NCBI GenBank assembly: GCA_026929865.2
Contig: CM049406.2
Location: 28,051,501-28,115,500, forward strand
Direction: 5' to 3'
Origin: Hyperoplus lanceolatus
Lineage: Eukaryota; Chordata; Actinopteri; Uranoscopiformes; Ammodytidae
Length of the DNA: 64,000 nucleotides
A model generated the notes under the pieces. That model ran no database searches and was not told the DNA's origin. It saw nothing but the letters and a program-made list of their open reading frames with translations. Made by a program: the position numbers and the translations under genes. Below, piece by piece: positions 36,575 to 48,281 of the stretch. The stretch's first letter is position 1. Each line of letters begins with the position of its first letter.

Positions 36575-38879
36575 AAAGTGAAGGGAGAGCCAGGAGCAGC
36601 ATGAATGTGTTTGTGAGAAAGTGAGAAACTGAGTGAAAGCGAGCAAAACGTATGTGTGTGTCTGTTTGTGCTTGTGTGTGTGTGTGTGTGTCTCGTGTGC
36701 AATGGTGTGCATTAGCATATGCGTGCCCTGCAGATTGATAACACTTGAACTCCCCCGTGATTCCGTGTCTACAGCACAATCAACCACTTCCACCAAACAA
36801 TCAGAGCCAACTCACAGGCTCCCGGAGAGCTGAATATATTACCCATATCTATGGACAAGATGTATGCATTCGTCTAGAGGTTACACTTCAAAATTCACCC
36901 CTCGAAAAGAGATGTCACCTTCATTAATGTAATGGCACAATTTTGGTGTTTACATGGGTAATTGACCTGGGAGCCCGAGTTTGATTTCCTATGTGGCCAC
37001 AACTGTTGAGACTTTGGACACTTACACATTGTAAAAATGAAATAAAGATTTAACTCTGTATCCAACATCTAGATTTTTGGTTTTACAAAGTAAAACGTTT
37101 TTAATTTAAGTAATCTTTAAATTAAAATGTTTAACCTATTCACTTGCATGCAGGATCATGCCTGACACACGTCCCTCTTCTTACTGGCTGACCTGCACCT
37201 CAACCAGAGGGCAAAACACATTTCCCTCAAATCCTACATTTCTGTTGTAGCAGCTCATTAACATGAAATTCATCGCCAACCCTCACAGTAATGGTGAAAG
37301 AATGAAGCAGAGGAAACAGATTATTTTCATTTACTGGTAATCACTAATCTGTTTACTGGCTAAAAAAAAAGAATGGGCCATTTGCATCACACAGCAGCTA
37401 TGATAACTAATCAGAAATAATTATAGGTTATTATTCACAAACCACATCGCCCGAAGACATGTACCACTGAATATTTAAAATGAAAGTAAGCCTCTGATTC
37501 CCTTTGTAGAATAAATAAAATACATTGGAGAAGAGAATCAAAACACATACATATTTCAACGCTCAAACAACTAAAAGGAATTATTCAAGTCCTGGGCATG
37601 CTGCAGCACAATATTCATTGTTCATTTTTCACTACTTTGCTCACGAGGATGCACTACAGTTGGTAAGGGCGGGAGAGGGGGGGAAAGGGGAGGGGTTGTG
37701 TGCGTGCTGCTTGTTGCGTCGCTCTAGGGTTCGTGGCAAGGTGACAGAAATCATTCCATTAAATGTGCATGCATTGTTGAAGCAGGCATGGGCAAAGGTC
37801 ACTCATCGCTAAGTTAGCTTATCACAAATACTAATAGTTAGTGGGACGTATTAGCCTGCCTCCGCCAACATTAGCACTGATGGAAAAGAGGTGACATCAA
37901 ATACAACAAGGTCACGGTTGTTATAGGAGTGTTTATCTAGGTTGGACAGCCACTTTCAATGAAATCTGCCCAAACTATGGTAGACTGGTGGTTAGAGACA
38001 ACAATGGAACTGCAATGTCTCTAGGTTGATTCCGCAGATGGACATTTGATGCATCTCTTACATCAACACGATCAAAGGCTTAAGGCAAAATGCCCCAACA
38101 TTAAAACAGTGTGTATGATGACCAAACACACGTGGCAAACTCATTTCACCTTCATGCTGCTTATTTAAATCAATAATATTTATTGGATTTTATATGCTTT
38201 ATGTCAAAATGGGTACAGTTGTGTTTTTTAAAGATTCAGTATGTAATAAAGGTGTCAAGGGTTCATCTTTTTAGAGTTACCTTTCTGATATCGAAGCATG
38301 GAGCAAACCACACAATGGATCTGTGAATTTGGCTTCTCAGATATGCATGTATTTTATATCCCTCTCCAAGGAGCAGAAGCAAGAGTACTATGCCGTTCTA
38401 TCATCATAAAAAAGTGGTGTCCTATTTTCTAAGTATTGGCAGATGGAAAACTAGATGATATCAATTCCCCCACCTGTTTTTATGACTTTTTTCAATACTC
38501 TATTCAAAATGACTAAATAGAAACACCAAAGGTTCTATAGAATATACTGTAGGCTTAGGTGTGAAAGTGGGATTTTTAAAAACAGTTTTCGGCTTTCATG
38601 AATGAATCGCAGAAATATAAAAAATCTATTCCCCTTTACTCAGGCATGGATCAATGATTGTGGAGATGAAGAATATTTGATGTAACTTCATAGCAAGAAA
38701 AACCTTAATATCTCCTGAAGTTCAACACGGCTTTATGGCTACGATACATCTGCAGCAATACTTCACACACACACTTTACCTTTACAGGCTTTCACAATCA
38801 TCCAGGCCGGACAAGGCTCTTCAATCTGCTTTATCCTGCTTCATCCAACATAACATAACCAGACGTACATGCACGCACG

Positions 38880-38911
<32 letters not shown>

Positions 38912-40389
38912 GCATCAGCAGGCAGGCCTTGCTGAACTTTGATGGGAGCTTTATGTGTAAAGCAGTATGTGGTGTGTGTGAACAGACACTGTTTCATGTG
39001 CTGATTAGAGCGGCTGACCGCGGCCAGACAGGTCCATTAGTGACATCTCCTTCATGCTGAAGGGCCCGGTAACACTGTCAGTCTGCCCACTGTGTTTCTA
39101 CATGTTCTCTGTACATGTTCATCAGCTGCACTCTCTTCACTCTGTCTCTTCTCATTGTCCGTCTTCATGCATTACTGTTTAAATAAAGCATTGTAGTTTT
39201 CACGCTTTTCCTAACAAGGTCTACTGCACATGAATATCCATTTAAATACCACAGTCTTAAAGGTGGATTCAGCGATTCTGGTGAAAGTTTGTTGTTATAA
39301 TATTTTTTTCAAAATCAATGAATATTTTGCTAATGATCCGCTAGCTGTCTATAGGTAGATATAAAAACGTTGAGTGAACAGCATGTCGATATATATCCTA
39401 CAGGTTTTAAGCGGTAACTATGATTTCAAGTGGTAACGCCACTGGATTATGTTTCATTTAACAACATTATAAGGAAACGTAAATTAATTTACTAGCCGTG
39501 TTTCAAAATGATCTCTGCATCTCTTGACTGACAACCAGTCATGATTTGGCTTTTTCCCCAAACAATTGCTTCTAAGATACAATATTAGTGTTTAGCAACA
39601 AATTTTAAAGCCTCACATTTAAAAAAAAAAAAAGACAACACTAGCACATATTTAAATTAAAAGTAATTTTCCTTTTACATATATAACATGTGCATGAACA
39701 CAGTAAAATACAATATAAATGTGTAAACTGATCCTGAAGCCAGCACATAGAAAAAAGGTCATCAGTCAAGGAGAAGTTGTTATGTGGCTGATATTCAGGC
39801 TTGTGAGGTCTCGGGCGGCTGGCTCTATTCCACTGACGCAAACCTGGCCATGTTTTTCTAGTCATGCTTCATGTTATTTCTCAACCTGCGTTTTTTTCTA
39901 ACTTCATTACTCCTTATTCAGTTGTCTCTCTCTCCTGAATCTCGGGTGCATTAAAAGCCTCCCAGCGTTTCTACCGTACAGGCAATGCAACAGAAAACAG
40001 ACTACAAACCACCATCGGCTTACACACATTTTGATACACTACATTACTCCCGGTCTTGAGTACCAGGCTAAGCTCATGGCGCTAAGCATTATAGCCCCCA
40101 CCACAATTCACAATGGGTCTAGGAGAGAAAAATAGCCAGTGGTATGGTGTTTTTACTGTGAAGCATGCAGGAGGAAAACATTGATAAATGGCTTTCTCTC
40201 GACAAAACCTGCAGTGTTTTTTACGGTTGAACAGCAGATGGGGCGGATAGAAAAGAGTGGAGATGTATTAAGAGACGTAGATGGAGAGAAAAGCGGGGAT
40301 GAGAATTATGAAATAGCAAAGTGGTTACATTTCTGGCTCACATTTCAGTTAGGGTTTACACTTTATGTCATTTGAGAACCAAAGACATA
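36573..40389. other. Intronic stretch, nothing firm
   Basis: (CA)14 at 38884-38911 and an isolated TTAAAGGTGG end at 39257 are the only signals. No exon seen. Confidence 0.4.
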
Positions 40390-41699
40390 CTGGCCAGCCG
40401 TCACAGGCACTTCCTGGGTTCTTTCCAGTCTGTGATTCTAAAATGACAAAACTTGTAAAAAAAAAATAACGAGTGCAACAGAACGTGGTAAATAAAAAAG
40501 TCCCAACAAGCACACAGGAGCGTTTGGTGATGTTGTAGAGTTCATCTTTTAACCTGCTCCCCTCGACTACCAGTGTTTGAGCTAAGCTAACCCAGATGAG
40601 AGCTCTTTATCCAGAGTCAAAAATGCACGCATAGTTACAGGAATGGTTTCTGGCACCTCTTTCTTGAGCTGGAGAGTGAGGCAAGAAACTAAAAATGTAA
40701 AAATGTTGAACTATTCCTTTGAGGATACAATGTTCATGCTGTGTGTAGCTTCAAATGGCAGTATTCCATACATGTTTCCTTAATCTTACGTATTTTCAGT
40801 GGGGCTGTCCTGTAAAGGTGATGGAAACGTTCAACAGCTGACAGGTATTGATGTTTACGGCAAACAACCTATAGATCTAGTATATTGTATGCAGCTCAAT
40901 CCAAATATCAGTCAGAAGCTCCCCAGTTCATCAGGACCTTGGCCATCCCCCAAGATTTTTGTAGATCCACATGCCTTTGACATAAGGCTTTGCTTCCTTT
41001 TTTGTTTGTTTGTTTGTTTATTTGTTGAGGGAACTAAGGCCTGACCCTTTGGTGGAGGGTTTTGGGAAAAGATCATGATGTTGGTAAATTTCAAGTCTCA
41101 CACAGGCAGATCACACTAATGCTAGAAGCACACACTCATTCAGCTATAAAGGAGGAAAACCGTCTGGCTTGTTTTCGATGGAACATTTGCATGTGGATAG
41201 GTTGGCAGTGCAATGCTGTAAACATACAGTATATGTTACCAAACGGTAAGGCAGGTGATAAAATACAGAGCAGTGATCTAGAAACTAATTTCTACAGTAA
41301 CTACGGTAATTTATGATGGTCACTTAATACAGGTGGCTGATCTAGGCCGGCTCTGTTAAAGGGTCATTTCCTTTTTAACAGTTGAAGGATGGTATAGTCT
41401 TAAGGCTTATCAAGTGACACGAGCGAGAGAAAATAAGGGCAATAAACTTAAGAGCCAAAGCAGCTCTTGTGGAAGAGAATATATGATGACATAAAAAGGG
41501 ATTCAAACTCATCGAGGTAAGTCCACAAAGATGTCAGTAGAGTGATATACTGTCTCACTCTTTAGACGGACCTTAAAGTTGGACTGATCAATGGCTTTGA
41601 TATCAGCCATGGACAAAATCATCTAAGTGTAATTTGAAATGTGGCATTCATTAGGGACCAACATTCCAAAAATGAGCCAACTTTGCAATACTTCTCAAG
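40390..41699. other. Intronic stretch; possible eroded MITE end near 40710
   Basis: AAATGTTGAACTATTCCTTT at about 40703-40722 resembles the end of a fish MITE whose intact copies finish in TTTAA. The left end was not found. Confidence 0.35.
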
Positions 41700-41883
41700 C
41701 TGTGACATCACAGTAAGAGAAATGTAGGGTTAGACAGTGAGACACAGTGAGACCATAAAACACTCTTTCTGCCTTTTCTCAGGCTAGGATGAAACAATTT
41801 AATTTTTTTTTGCACATTTATACTACATAAGATCTCAGAATTCAATACACCTACATATTCCCACCGGTGAAGTAGGCCTTTAA
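41700..41883. mobile_element. Half copy of the palindromic TTAA element
   Basis: Right arm only: TGTGACATCACAGTAAGAG, then CCTTTTCTCAGGCTAGGATG and GGTGAAGTAGGCCTTTAA. It starts in one of the internal hairpins, so the other arm and the centre are lost. Confidence 0.8.
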
Positions 41884-43575
41884 TGTTTTGGTTTTATAAC
41901 CCACGGAATAACATCAACCTAGTTTCCAGCTGGGGCAGGCGGCTGTTTATAAGCGAAATAAGTTCTGATAAACCAACAGAAAACCGGCCAAAAAGTAAAG
42001 AAAGTCAACCATCTAGCAGAATGAGAGCCAAATGTTTGTTTTGGTCGATATCAAAGAAGATCAGAAAAGGCGAGTGAATATCGTATGTGCTGCTGTGTTT
42101 TCTCAGCTTATCGTATACCCCAGGTGGCCAAAAAATATTGAATACACGAGAAATATGTTCTTGTAACTGAGTGGTGAGGGTGGTAAGGGAGAATGTGTGA
42201 TTATTTTGTCCGGTTTCCTGACGACAGAGAGCTGTCTGACTGTTGTTAACAGTGCATTTGACCATGAGGTTTTGATATCTCACTATTATAAAAAGTTGGG
42301 AAAGATGAAATAGACACACTTTCTATAACAGCTCTGTCTGGTCAAATGAGGTAAAGGTGAGTGATTTTTTCCCCCTATAATGATACCTTACCTCGTGAAA
42401 CTTTAAAATCGAGAGACAACAATAATGTTTGCAAAAAAAGGTAGCGATAGTGTTTAATATATCAGTGATTTTACCGTCAGATGTAAATTCCGTCAGATTT
42501 CCTGTCTGACGGTGTTGACATATTTAACATTTCTTAAACATAACAAATGGAATTGATCTAGTAAACCATTTGGTTTTTCTGTTGATGTTAGGTGATAGTA
42601 TGAACTACTTCAGGAAAATAAAATTATCAAAAAAAATTCAAATAACTAAGTCAGTGTTGACATATCATGGTTGTGACACAGGACTTTCAATATATGGAAT
42701 GTAAACTATTCTAAAACTACAACACTTATCAGAGCCTGTCTGACTCTAATGTACTCTGCAGAGGTAGAATTTGACAAGAGGTCCTTCAAAGTGACAGCTG
42801 CCCCTTATTTCGCCTGATTTTATTGCATTTTACATAATGAAATGTCTGAAGGTGTTGACTTACAGTAAAGTGGTCCCACCACTTAGAATCCTTATTAAAC
42901 ATGAATGTGTTGTAGAAAAACAGTTTTTATTAATATGAGAGATTATTTAGTGTTGATTTTGATGAGAAAAGCACTTTTTATTCATTAAAGCAAATATTGC
43001 ATATGAAAGATTGAAACCTTCTCTGAGGACACACTGTGTTGGACTTCGTGAGAAGATAAGTCTCATATATTTGACATAATAATGATGAAATTAAATTTAA
43101 GGGGTTAATTGTGCTCCAGACATCCTATTCTTAATCCCTTATAACATCTCCAATTTTAAATATTTTTAGTTTTAAACATAACAGCAGTTACATATGGAAG
43201 ACAGCCTTTTGAACCGGTTCTCAAGAATCACTGATATAATAATATTAGTGCAGTGTGTCCTGCTTCGACATCGCCTGGTGACGCAAATGTCTCGACCACT
43301 CAGCAAAAGTAATTTGAGCACAGCTTTATTTCCCAAGCAACAACAAGGCAATGGCAGTGACAGCTTATTTATGTCATTGACAGTTTTTAGAAGGCGGATA
43401 GGTTTCATGCAAGAAAAGTAAGGGTTCCATTTATCTGCTTAAAAAAAGAAGCAAAAAATCTGATTTTGTTTCAATTGAGAGCTATCACCTTGGACATGCT
43501 CACTACAGTGACTGCTCCAGAAATTACTCTATCGGGCTTGCTGGTGTGCCTCCTGGACTTTCCACATGCTCGGTG

Positions 43576-43653
43576 GACACACACTGACACAGACACACAG
43601 ACACACAGACATACAGACACACAGACACACACACACACACACACACAGACACA
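43576..43653. repeat. Imperfect (CA)n / (GACACA)n array
   Basis: CA units interrupted by G at regular spacing. Confidence 0.9.
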
Positions 43654-43890
43654 GAGGAGGGAAAAAAAATCACCATTAAAAGGTGAAGATCATAAAGGTC
43701 GACCATGCCATTGGGGATTTCATTCTTTTTCTTCACACCGATAAAGATCAATTTGAGTGTCCGAGGCTGTTGGTAATACGATATAAGATGGTTGTAGGGA
43801 GACTTGTCAGCCAAAAAATCCATAGCACAGGGCTATCCATTTTACCCTGCCAACTGGGAGTTATACAGTAAAGACTCGACAGCCAGCAGG

Positions 43891-43913
43891 CACGCACACA
43901 CACACACACGCAC

Positions 43914-43976
<63 letters not shown>

Positions 43977-43977
43977 A
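43891..43977. repeat. (CA)n microsatellite with CG interruptions
   Basis: About 43 CA units interrupted by a few CG. Confidence 0.95.
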
Positions 43978-44788
43978 TATAATAAAAGGAGTTCACACCT
44001 GGCTCTAGTTTCAGTGGGATCTGCCCAGTGTGAAGCTATGTGTTTGATATTCTTATTTGAAACTATCCACCTCATTCTTTATCACCTACATATTATCTAT
44101 TCTCTCACTGTTATTTTGGCTGTGGGTGGCCAAGCAAGGTGCAAGTTGGGGCTGGGGCCCTTATCTCTCCAAATGAGACTGGCAGCTGGCATTTTCTTCA
44201 CAAGGAGATTACACGGAGGGCCAGGGAGGGGCGGGAAGGAGCTTTTTTCTTGGAACTACAAGATGCTGACCTTCACAGCTGGTTCTAACACATCGCGGGC
44301 CGCTAAAAACTCTCGTCTGGTGCAGACAAGAGGAAAGGCTAAAGGGAGAAAAAAATTTAAAATGGAGGATTAAAGTCGTTCGAAAGGCATTTGGAACTTT
44401 TGCACCGTGTGCCATCCTTAACAAAAAAAAAAAAAAAAAAACAGCACCCCCTTTAAAGCCCTGTTAATCTCAAAACAGAGCTGGCACAAATGTCAGCACA
44501 AATGTCAAACCAAAACTATTTCTGAGTAAGTGAGATAATCTTATATTTAGATTTGAAATCTAGGCTGATCTTCTTTTGAACATGGATGGGATTTAGTGCT
44601 GATGATGCAAGGCTGTTTGATTATATTCAAGTAAACATAACTTGCCTTGGCTTAATTAGCACGTTTTTTAGGGATATGTTTATATCAGTCACAGACCACT
44701 ATCACTTGTTTCAAGATCCTACAATTTAATCCTTTGGCTTGCATGGAGGTGTAATATCCTCCGCTCGCTCTTGGCACAAGTTTTCATC

Positions 44789-45417
44789 TTAACCCATTGA
44801 TGACGGCTGCTGCGCGATGCCACATTGGCTCTCCTGCCTGATGCTGCGTCGCGCAGCATTATTACTTTATCTAATTTTCATGGCATTCCCAGCATAGAAT
44901 GCACTGTCATTGGTTCAATTACACATGAGGTGGGTTTTGTTGATTTTTTAAGACCACGTGACCACCCAAAAGTTGTGTGGTTTGCCGAAAATCACATCAA
45001 TCAAAAAAATAAAAAATTAAAAAATTAAACAAAATAATAAAGAAAAAAATAGGCCGGCTATGTCAGCGACAGAACAGTTAGTGGCGTTTGGTGCGCAGAA
45101 TCAAGGTCTACTATAGACTACTGACGAAAATCACACAACACATTGCATCTATTTATTAACAATATTTAATAATTTTCTAATTCATCTAATTTTGACGATT
45201 TTTAGAAATATTTGTTGGTTTGTAAGCGCTAAGGGAGCATGTTTAAATGAAACCTGTGAACCTTAACTTTTAAATGTATTTTATTTCATGTTTCTATGTG
45301 CTACACAAGCTTAGATATTAAGGTTTTGGTAGACTTGACAATTCGTACTATTTTTTCAGAAAACCCTCAGGCATTAAGGCCATGCATCCTAGATTGCCAT
45401 AGTCATCAATGGGTTAA
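44789..45417. mobile_element. piggyBac-like non-autonomous element, short copy (629 bp), inverted
   Basis: Begins TTAACCCATTGATGACGGCT and ends CATAGTCATCAATGGGTTAA. It has the same family ends as 35535-36487 in the opposite orientation, and lacks the roughly 345-bp central segment of that copy. Confidence 0.85.
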
Positions 45418-45501
45418 GTCTTTTTTGTTTAGCATACATCAGTGCTTCAGATGGCACACATTGCATTTATTTACTGTATACAATAACCAAAATGTAGTCT
45501 C

Positions 45502-45777
45502 AGGGTGGTTTGACACCTAGTTCTCCACCTTGGTTTGAACCAGATTCGAGAGCAGTTTTTCACCGGGTTCAGTTCTCTGGAAGCGAACCAAAATGCAACA
45601 ACATAAAACACGTAAAAAAACATTGCTTTCACTCATTGATCGGACCTTAAACAAGGTCACGGTATGCTTGTTTGGTCCACTTTTGGTGCACACATGAGTA
45701 CGATAACTGTGTTCTCACCTGCATAAACAAACTGAAGCAAAGTCGTAAACTAAACACGGCAGGTGTGAACGCGCCCT
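45502..45777. repeat. Decayed inverted-end element (AGGG...TTYACACCT ends)
   Basis: Left AGGGTGGTTTGACACCT; the right end reversed is AGGGCGCGTTCACACCT. Short and without clear target duplication, perhaps an old Harbinger-type MITE. Confidence 0.45.
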
Positions 45778-46316
45778 TAGAATAATCATTAGACCTAACA
45801 GCCTTCTATGATGTTCTGATCCCATGATGCCCAGACAGCTTTGTGAGGCTGTATTTTGCTTCGAGCTAATTGCTTTCATCAGTATGCTAACATGTTTACA
45901 GTTGCACAGTGTATAATGACCACCATGTTGACAATGTTGGTTTAGCCCATTTTCATGTTAACGTTGCTAATTAGCACTTAACACACAGTACAACTGAAAC
46001 TAATGGGAATATTATTGGTTTTGTAAATTAAAATCTTTGAGGAGATCCATCCTAAATATCTTTATCAAATGGGGTCTCAATCTATCCAGTAGATGTTGAT
46101 GCGGTGGTGCTGTTGTCAAATTTGTTTAGAAAAAAAATGTTTTACCCTAAATTTGATATGGCAGTTTTGCAGAATAGCTCTTGTTAGAACATTAGACGAG
46201 TTAGCAGTGAAAAGAGCCAAGACAAACAAAAAAAAACGGTAGGTGGGTGAAAATATTGAATTATCGAGCGCATCAACTTGTGGCTTACATAGAGAAAACC
46301 TGTGTAAAGTTCACAG

Positions 46317-46318
<2 letters not shown>

Positions 46319-46374
<56 letters not shown>
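46319..46374. repeat. (GA)28 microsatellite
   Basis: Uninterrupted GA just left of the hAT element. Confidence 0.97.
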
Positions 46375-46377
<3 letters not shown>

Positions 46378-46788
46378 CAGGAGGCTGTTGACAAGCTATG
46401 GCAGGGGTGGCCAACCTGCGGCTCGCGAGCCGCATGCGGCTCTCCAGTTCATATCAAATTTTGTGATTATAATTTTTTTTTTTTTTTTAAATACTTTTTT
46501 TTTGTGTGGGCCTATGTGTGTGCATGTTCGCAAACGTTTCATGCGGCTCTTACGTTCGTTTTACATGTTGTTTATTATTTAATTTTTTATTTTGTTAATG
46601 TGTATGTGGATGCCTGTTCGCAAATGTTTAATTGAGGACGCAACATAACGTTAGCAAACGTTTGGTGTGGACGCAACATAAAACTGCCCGCTCAGCTTGG
46701 AGGGAGGTTTTCCGTGAGTAAACAATTTGTGTCAAGTTCGCTCTGAAACAGAGTGGGAGAGTTTATATTTTTAGTTGAACGTTATACC

Positions 46789-46890
46789 AAGCCATTCTGC
46801 CTTATATGCCAGGTGTCATTAGCGCATTTCAAGGCTTCAAATCTTCAGCGCCACTTCAGCTCACTCCATGCTAAAAGTAAGTCCCACTAA
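46789..46890 (+). pseudogene. BED zinc-finger relic of a hAT transposase
   Basis: In frame: KPFCLICQVSLAHFKASNL followed by QRHFSSLHAKS. CxxC...HxxxxH spacing and the phrase SNLQRHF are characteristic of BED fingers of Charlie/ZBED-type hAT transposases. The reading ends at AAAA/GTAAGT, a good splice donor, which suggests this was a 5' transposase exon. The frame meets a stop shortly after. The dimerisation and catalytic regions are missing. Confidence 0.75.
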
Positions 46891-47333
46891 GCAACATGCA
46901 TAGTAAGAGAAAAACGCTATTGTAAATTGTTATATTTTTGTTTGTGGACTTGGTTGAACTGAGAGTTTGTGTGTGAGGCAGTGCACACAATGTTCATTGT
47001 TGAAAATGACTGGCCTGTCGTCTTAGTACTGTAGGAGTCCAGTTCTGTCATTATCACAGGGGCAGCCTTAACGATGTAGGGGGCCGTTTCAAGTCCTAGT
47101 GTGGGGCCCCCCGTTTTTTTTTTTTATATAAATAATGCTTGCGCATGCTTGTGCATGCTCCCCGCGAAAATAAAAAAGATTGTGGAATCCAGTTGGTTCT
47201 TAGATGGATTATGAGATAATAGGCCTCTGGACCAAGACTCTCAAAGGGCCCCCCCACTCCTACCTATCCAGTCAGGTACACTGACTTTTCCGCACAGATA
47301 CATACAATTATTGGCAAAAAACTTGTTAAAGAA

Positions 47334-47468
47334 GTCAGTGTTTCCCAGATGATTTTGGGACACTGTGGGAGGGACCCTGGTCCTTGTTGAGGGGTCAGGG
47401 GGCATTGCACACTGGAAGAAAATGTGTACCGTTTTAAAGTAAAATGCATCAATCTGATGCACTTAGAG
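47334..47468 (+). repeat. Dispersed repeat, copy 2
   Basis: Counterpart of 2352-2486, sharing CAGTGTTT, a GGGACCCTGG middle and TTTTAAAGTAAAATGCATCA. It lies inside the hAT element. Confidence 0.55.
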
Positions 47469-48065
47469 AGGAACATTTAAAGGCTAAATCAAATCTTGAG
47501 CTGCAGAAGGAACATTATTTTTCTGATTTTTCTTCAGCAGGCAGCATCCTTTACTCTGCAACTGCAAAAACAGTAGATTGTTATAATGTTATATGATGGA
47601 GAGACCCATTTCAACAGCTAAAGAGTGGATAGCTACTTTTTATGAACAGTATAGAATTTACACATATAAAGTTTATTCCTGTATGTGTGGGGGCCTTAGA
47701 GGCCCCTCATGAAGCCCCTAAGACAGAGCTAATAATGCTGTTGCTTTACAATTGCTTTTGTATTTCTCCCCTACTAGTTGAGGGGCCCATGATGATTTGT
47801 TTCCTTATATTTAGGCTATTCCTTTTTTGGAACCTTTTATTGTCATGAGTGACTGAGCTCTTTAACTATAAGACATGTAAAGTGATCAGCACCTTAGCTT
47901 AGGGCCCCCTTGAGCCCTTGTGCCTGGTAGCATGCACAAGCATTATTTATTAAAAAAATAATAATAATACAAAATTCAACTGAAACGGGTGAAACATAGT
48001 TAAGGCCGTTACTGCATTATCATTTTGGTTGTGACATTTACAGTAAATCTGACTGAGCAGAGGTC

Positions 48066-48070
<5 letters not shown>

Positions 48071-48154
<84 letters not shown>
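48071..48154. repeat. (GT)42 microsatellite
   Basis: Uninterrupted GT inside the hAT element, followed by a CTGTGTGT stretch. Confidence 0.97.
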
Positions 48155-48155
<1 letters not shown>

Positions 48156-48281
48156 TGTGTGTATGAGGAAGGGATGGGGGGATGTTCATGTGTACCCGTT
48201 TGTACGATGTGGCTCTTTGCAGTTACACAGTAAACAATGTGGCTCTTAGTCTCTGACTGGTTGGCCACCCCTGAGCTATGG

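Larger units (their letters stand above)
41884..44788. other. Intronic stretch with CA tracts
   Basis: Imperfect CA/GACACA arrays at 43576-43653 and 43891-43977. At 42360-42900 the word GTGTTGAC and its variants recur with CTGTCTGAC, possibly an old repeat. No gene seen. Confidence 0.35.
46402..48273 (+). mobile_element. hAT element (1,872 bp) with 8-bp target duplication
   Basis: Both ends carry CAGGGGTGGCCAACC as inverted repeats and are flanked by the exact repeat AGCTATGG (46394-46401 and 48274-48281). It retains a BED zinc-finger relic at 46789-46890, so it derives from an autonomous element, but no transposase catalytic part remains. The middle (about 47050-47950) is filled with GGGGCCC-rich repeat material, probably a nested insertion, and a long GT tract lies at 48071. 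Confidence 0.92.

Noticed and set aside
43576..43977. Regularly spaced repeats checked as a CRISPR array
   Set aside because: These are dinucleotide microsatellites in a vertebrate intron; there are no spacers or cas genes.
46243..46635. Overlapping frames of about 110-130 codons
   Set aside because: Arg-Glu repeats are read through the GA microsatellite and then the hAT terminus.
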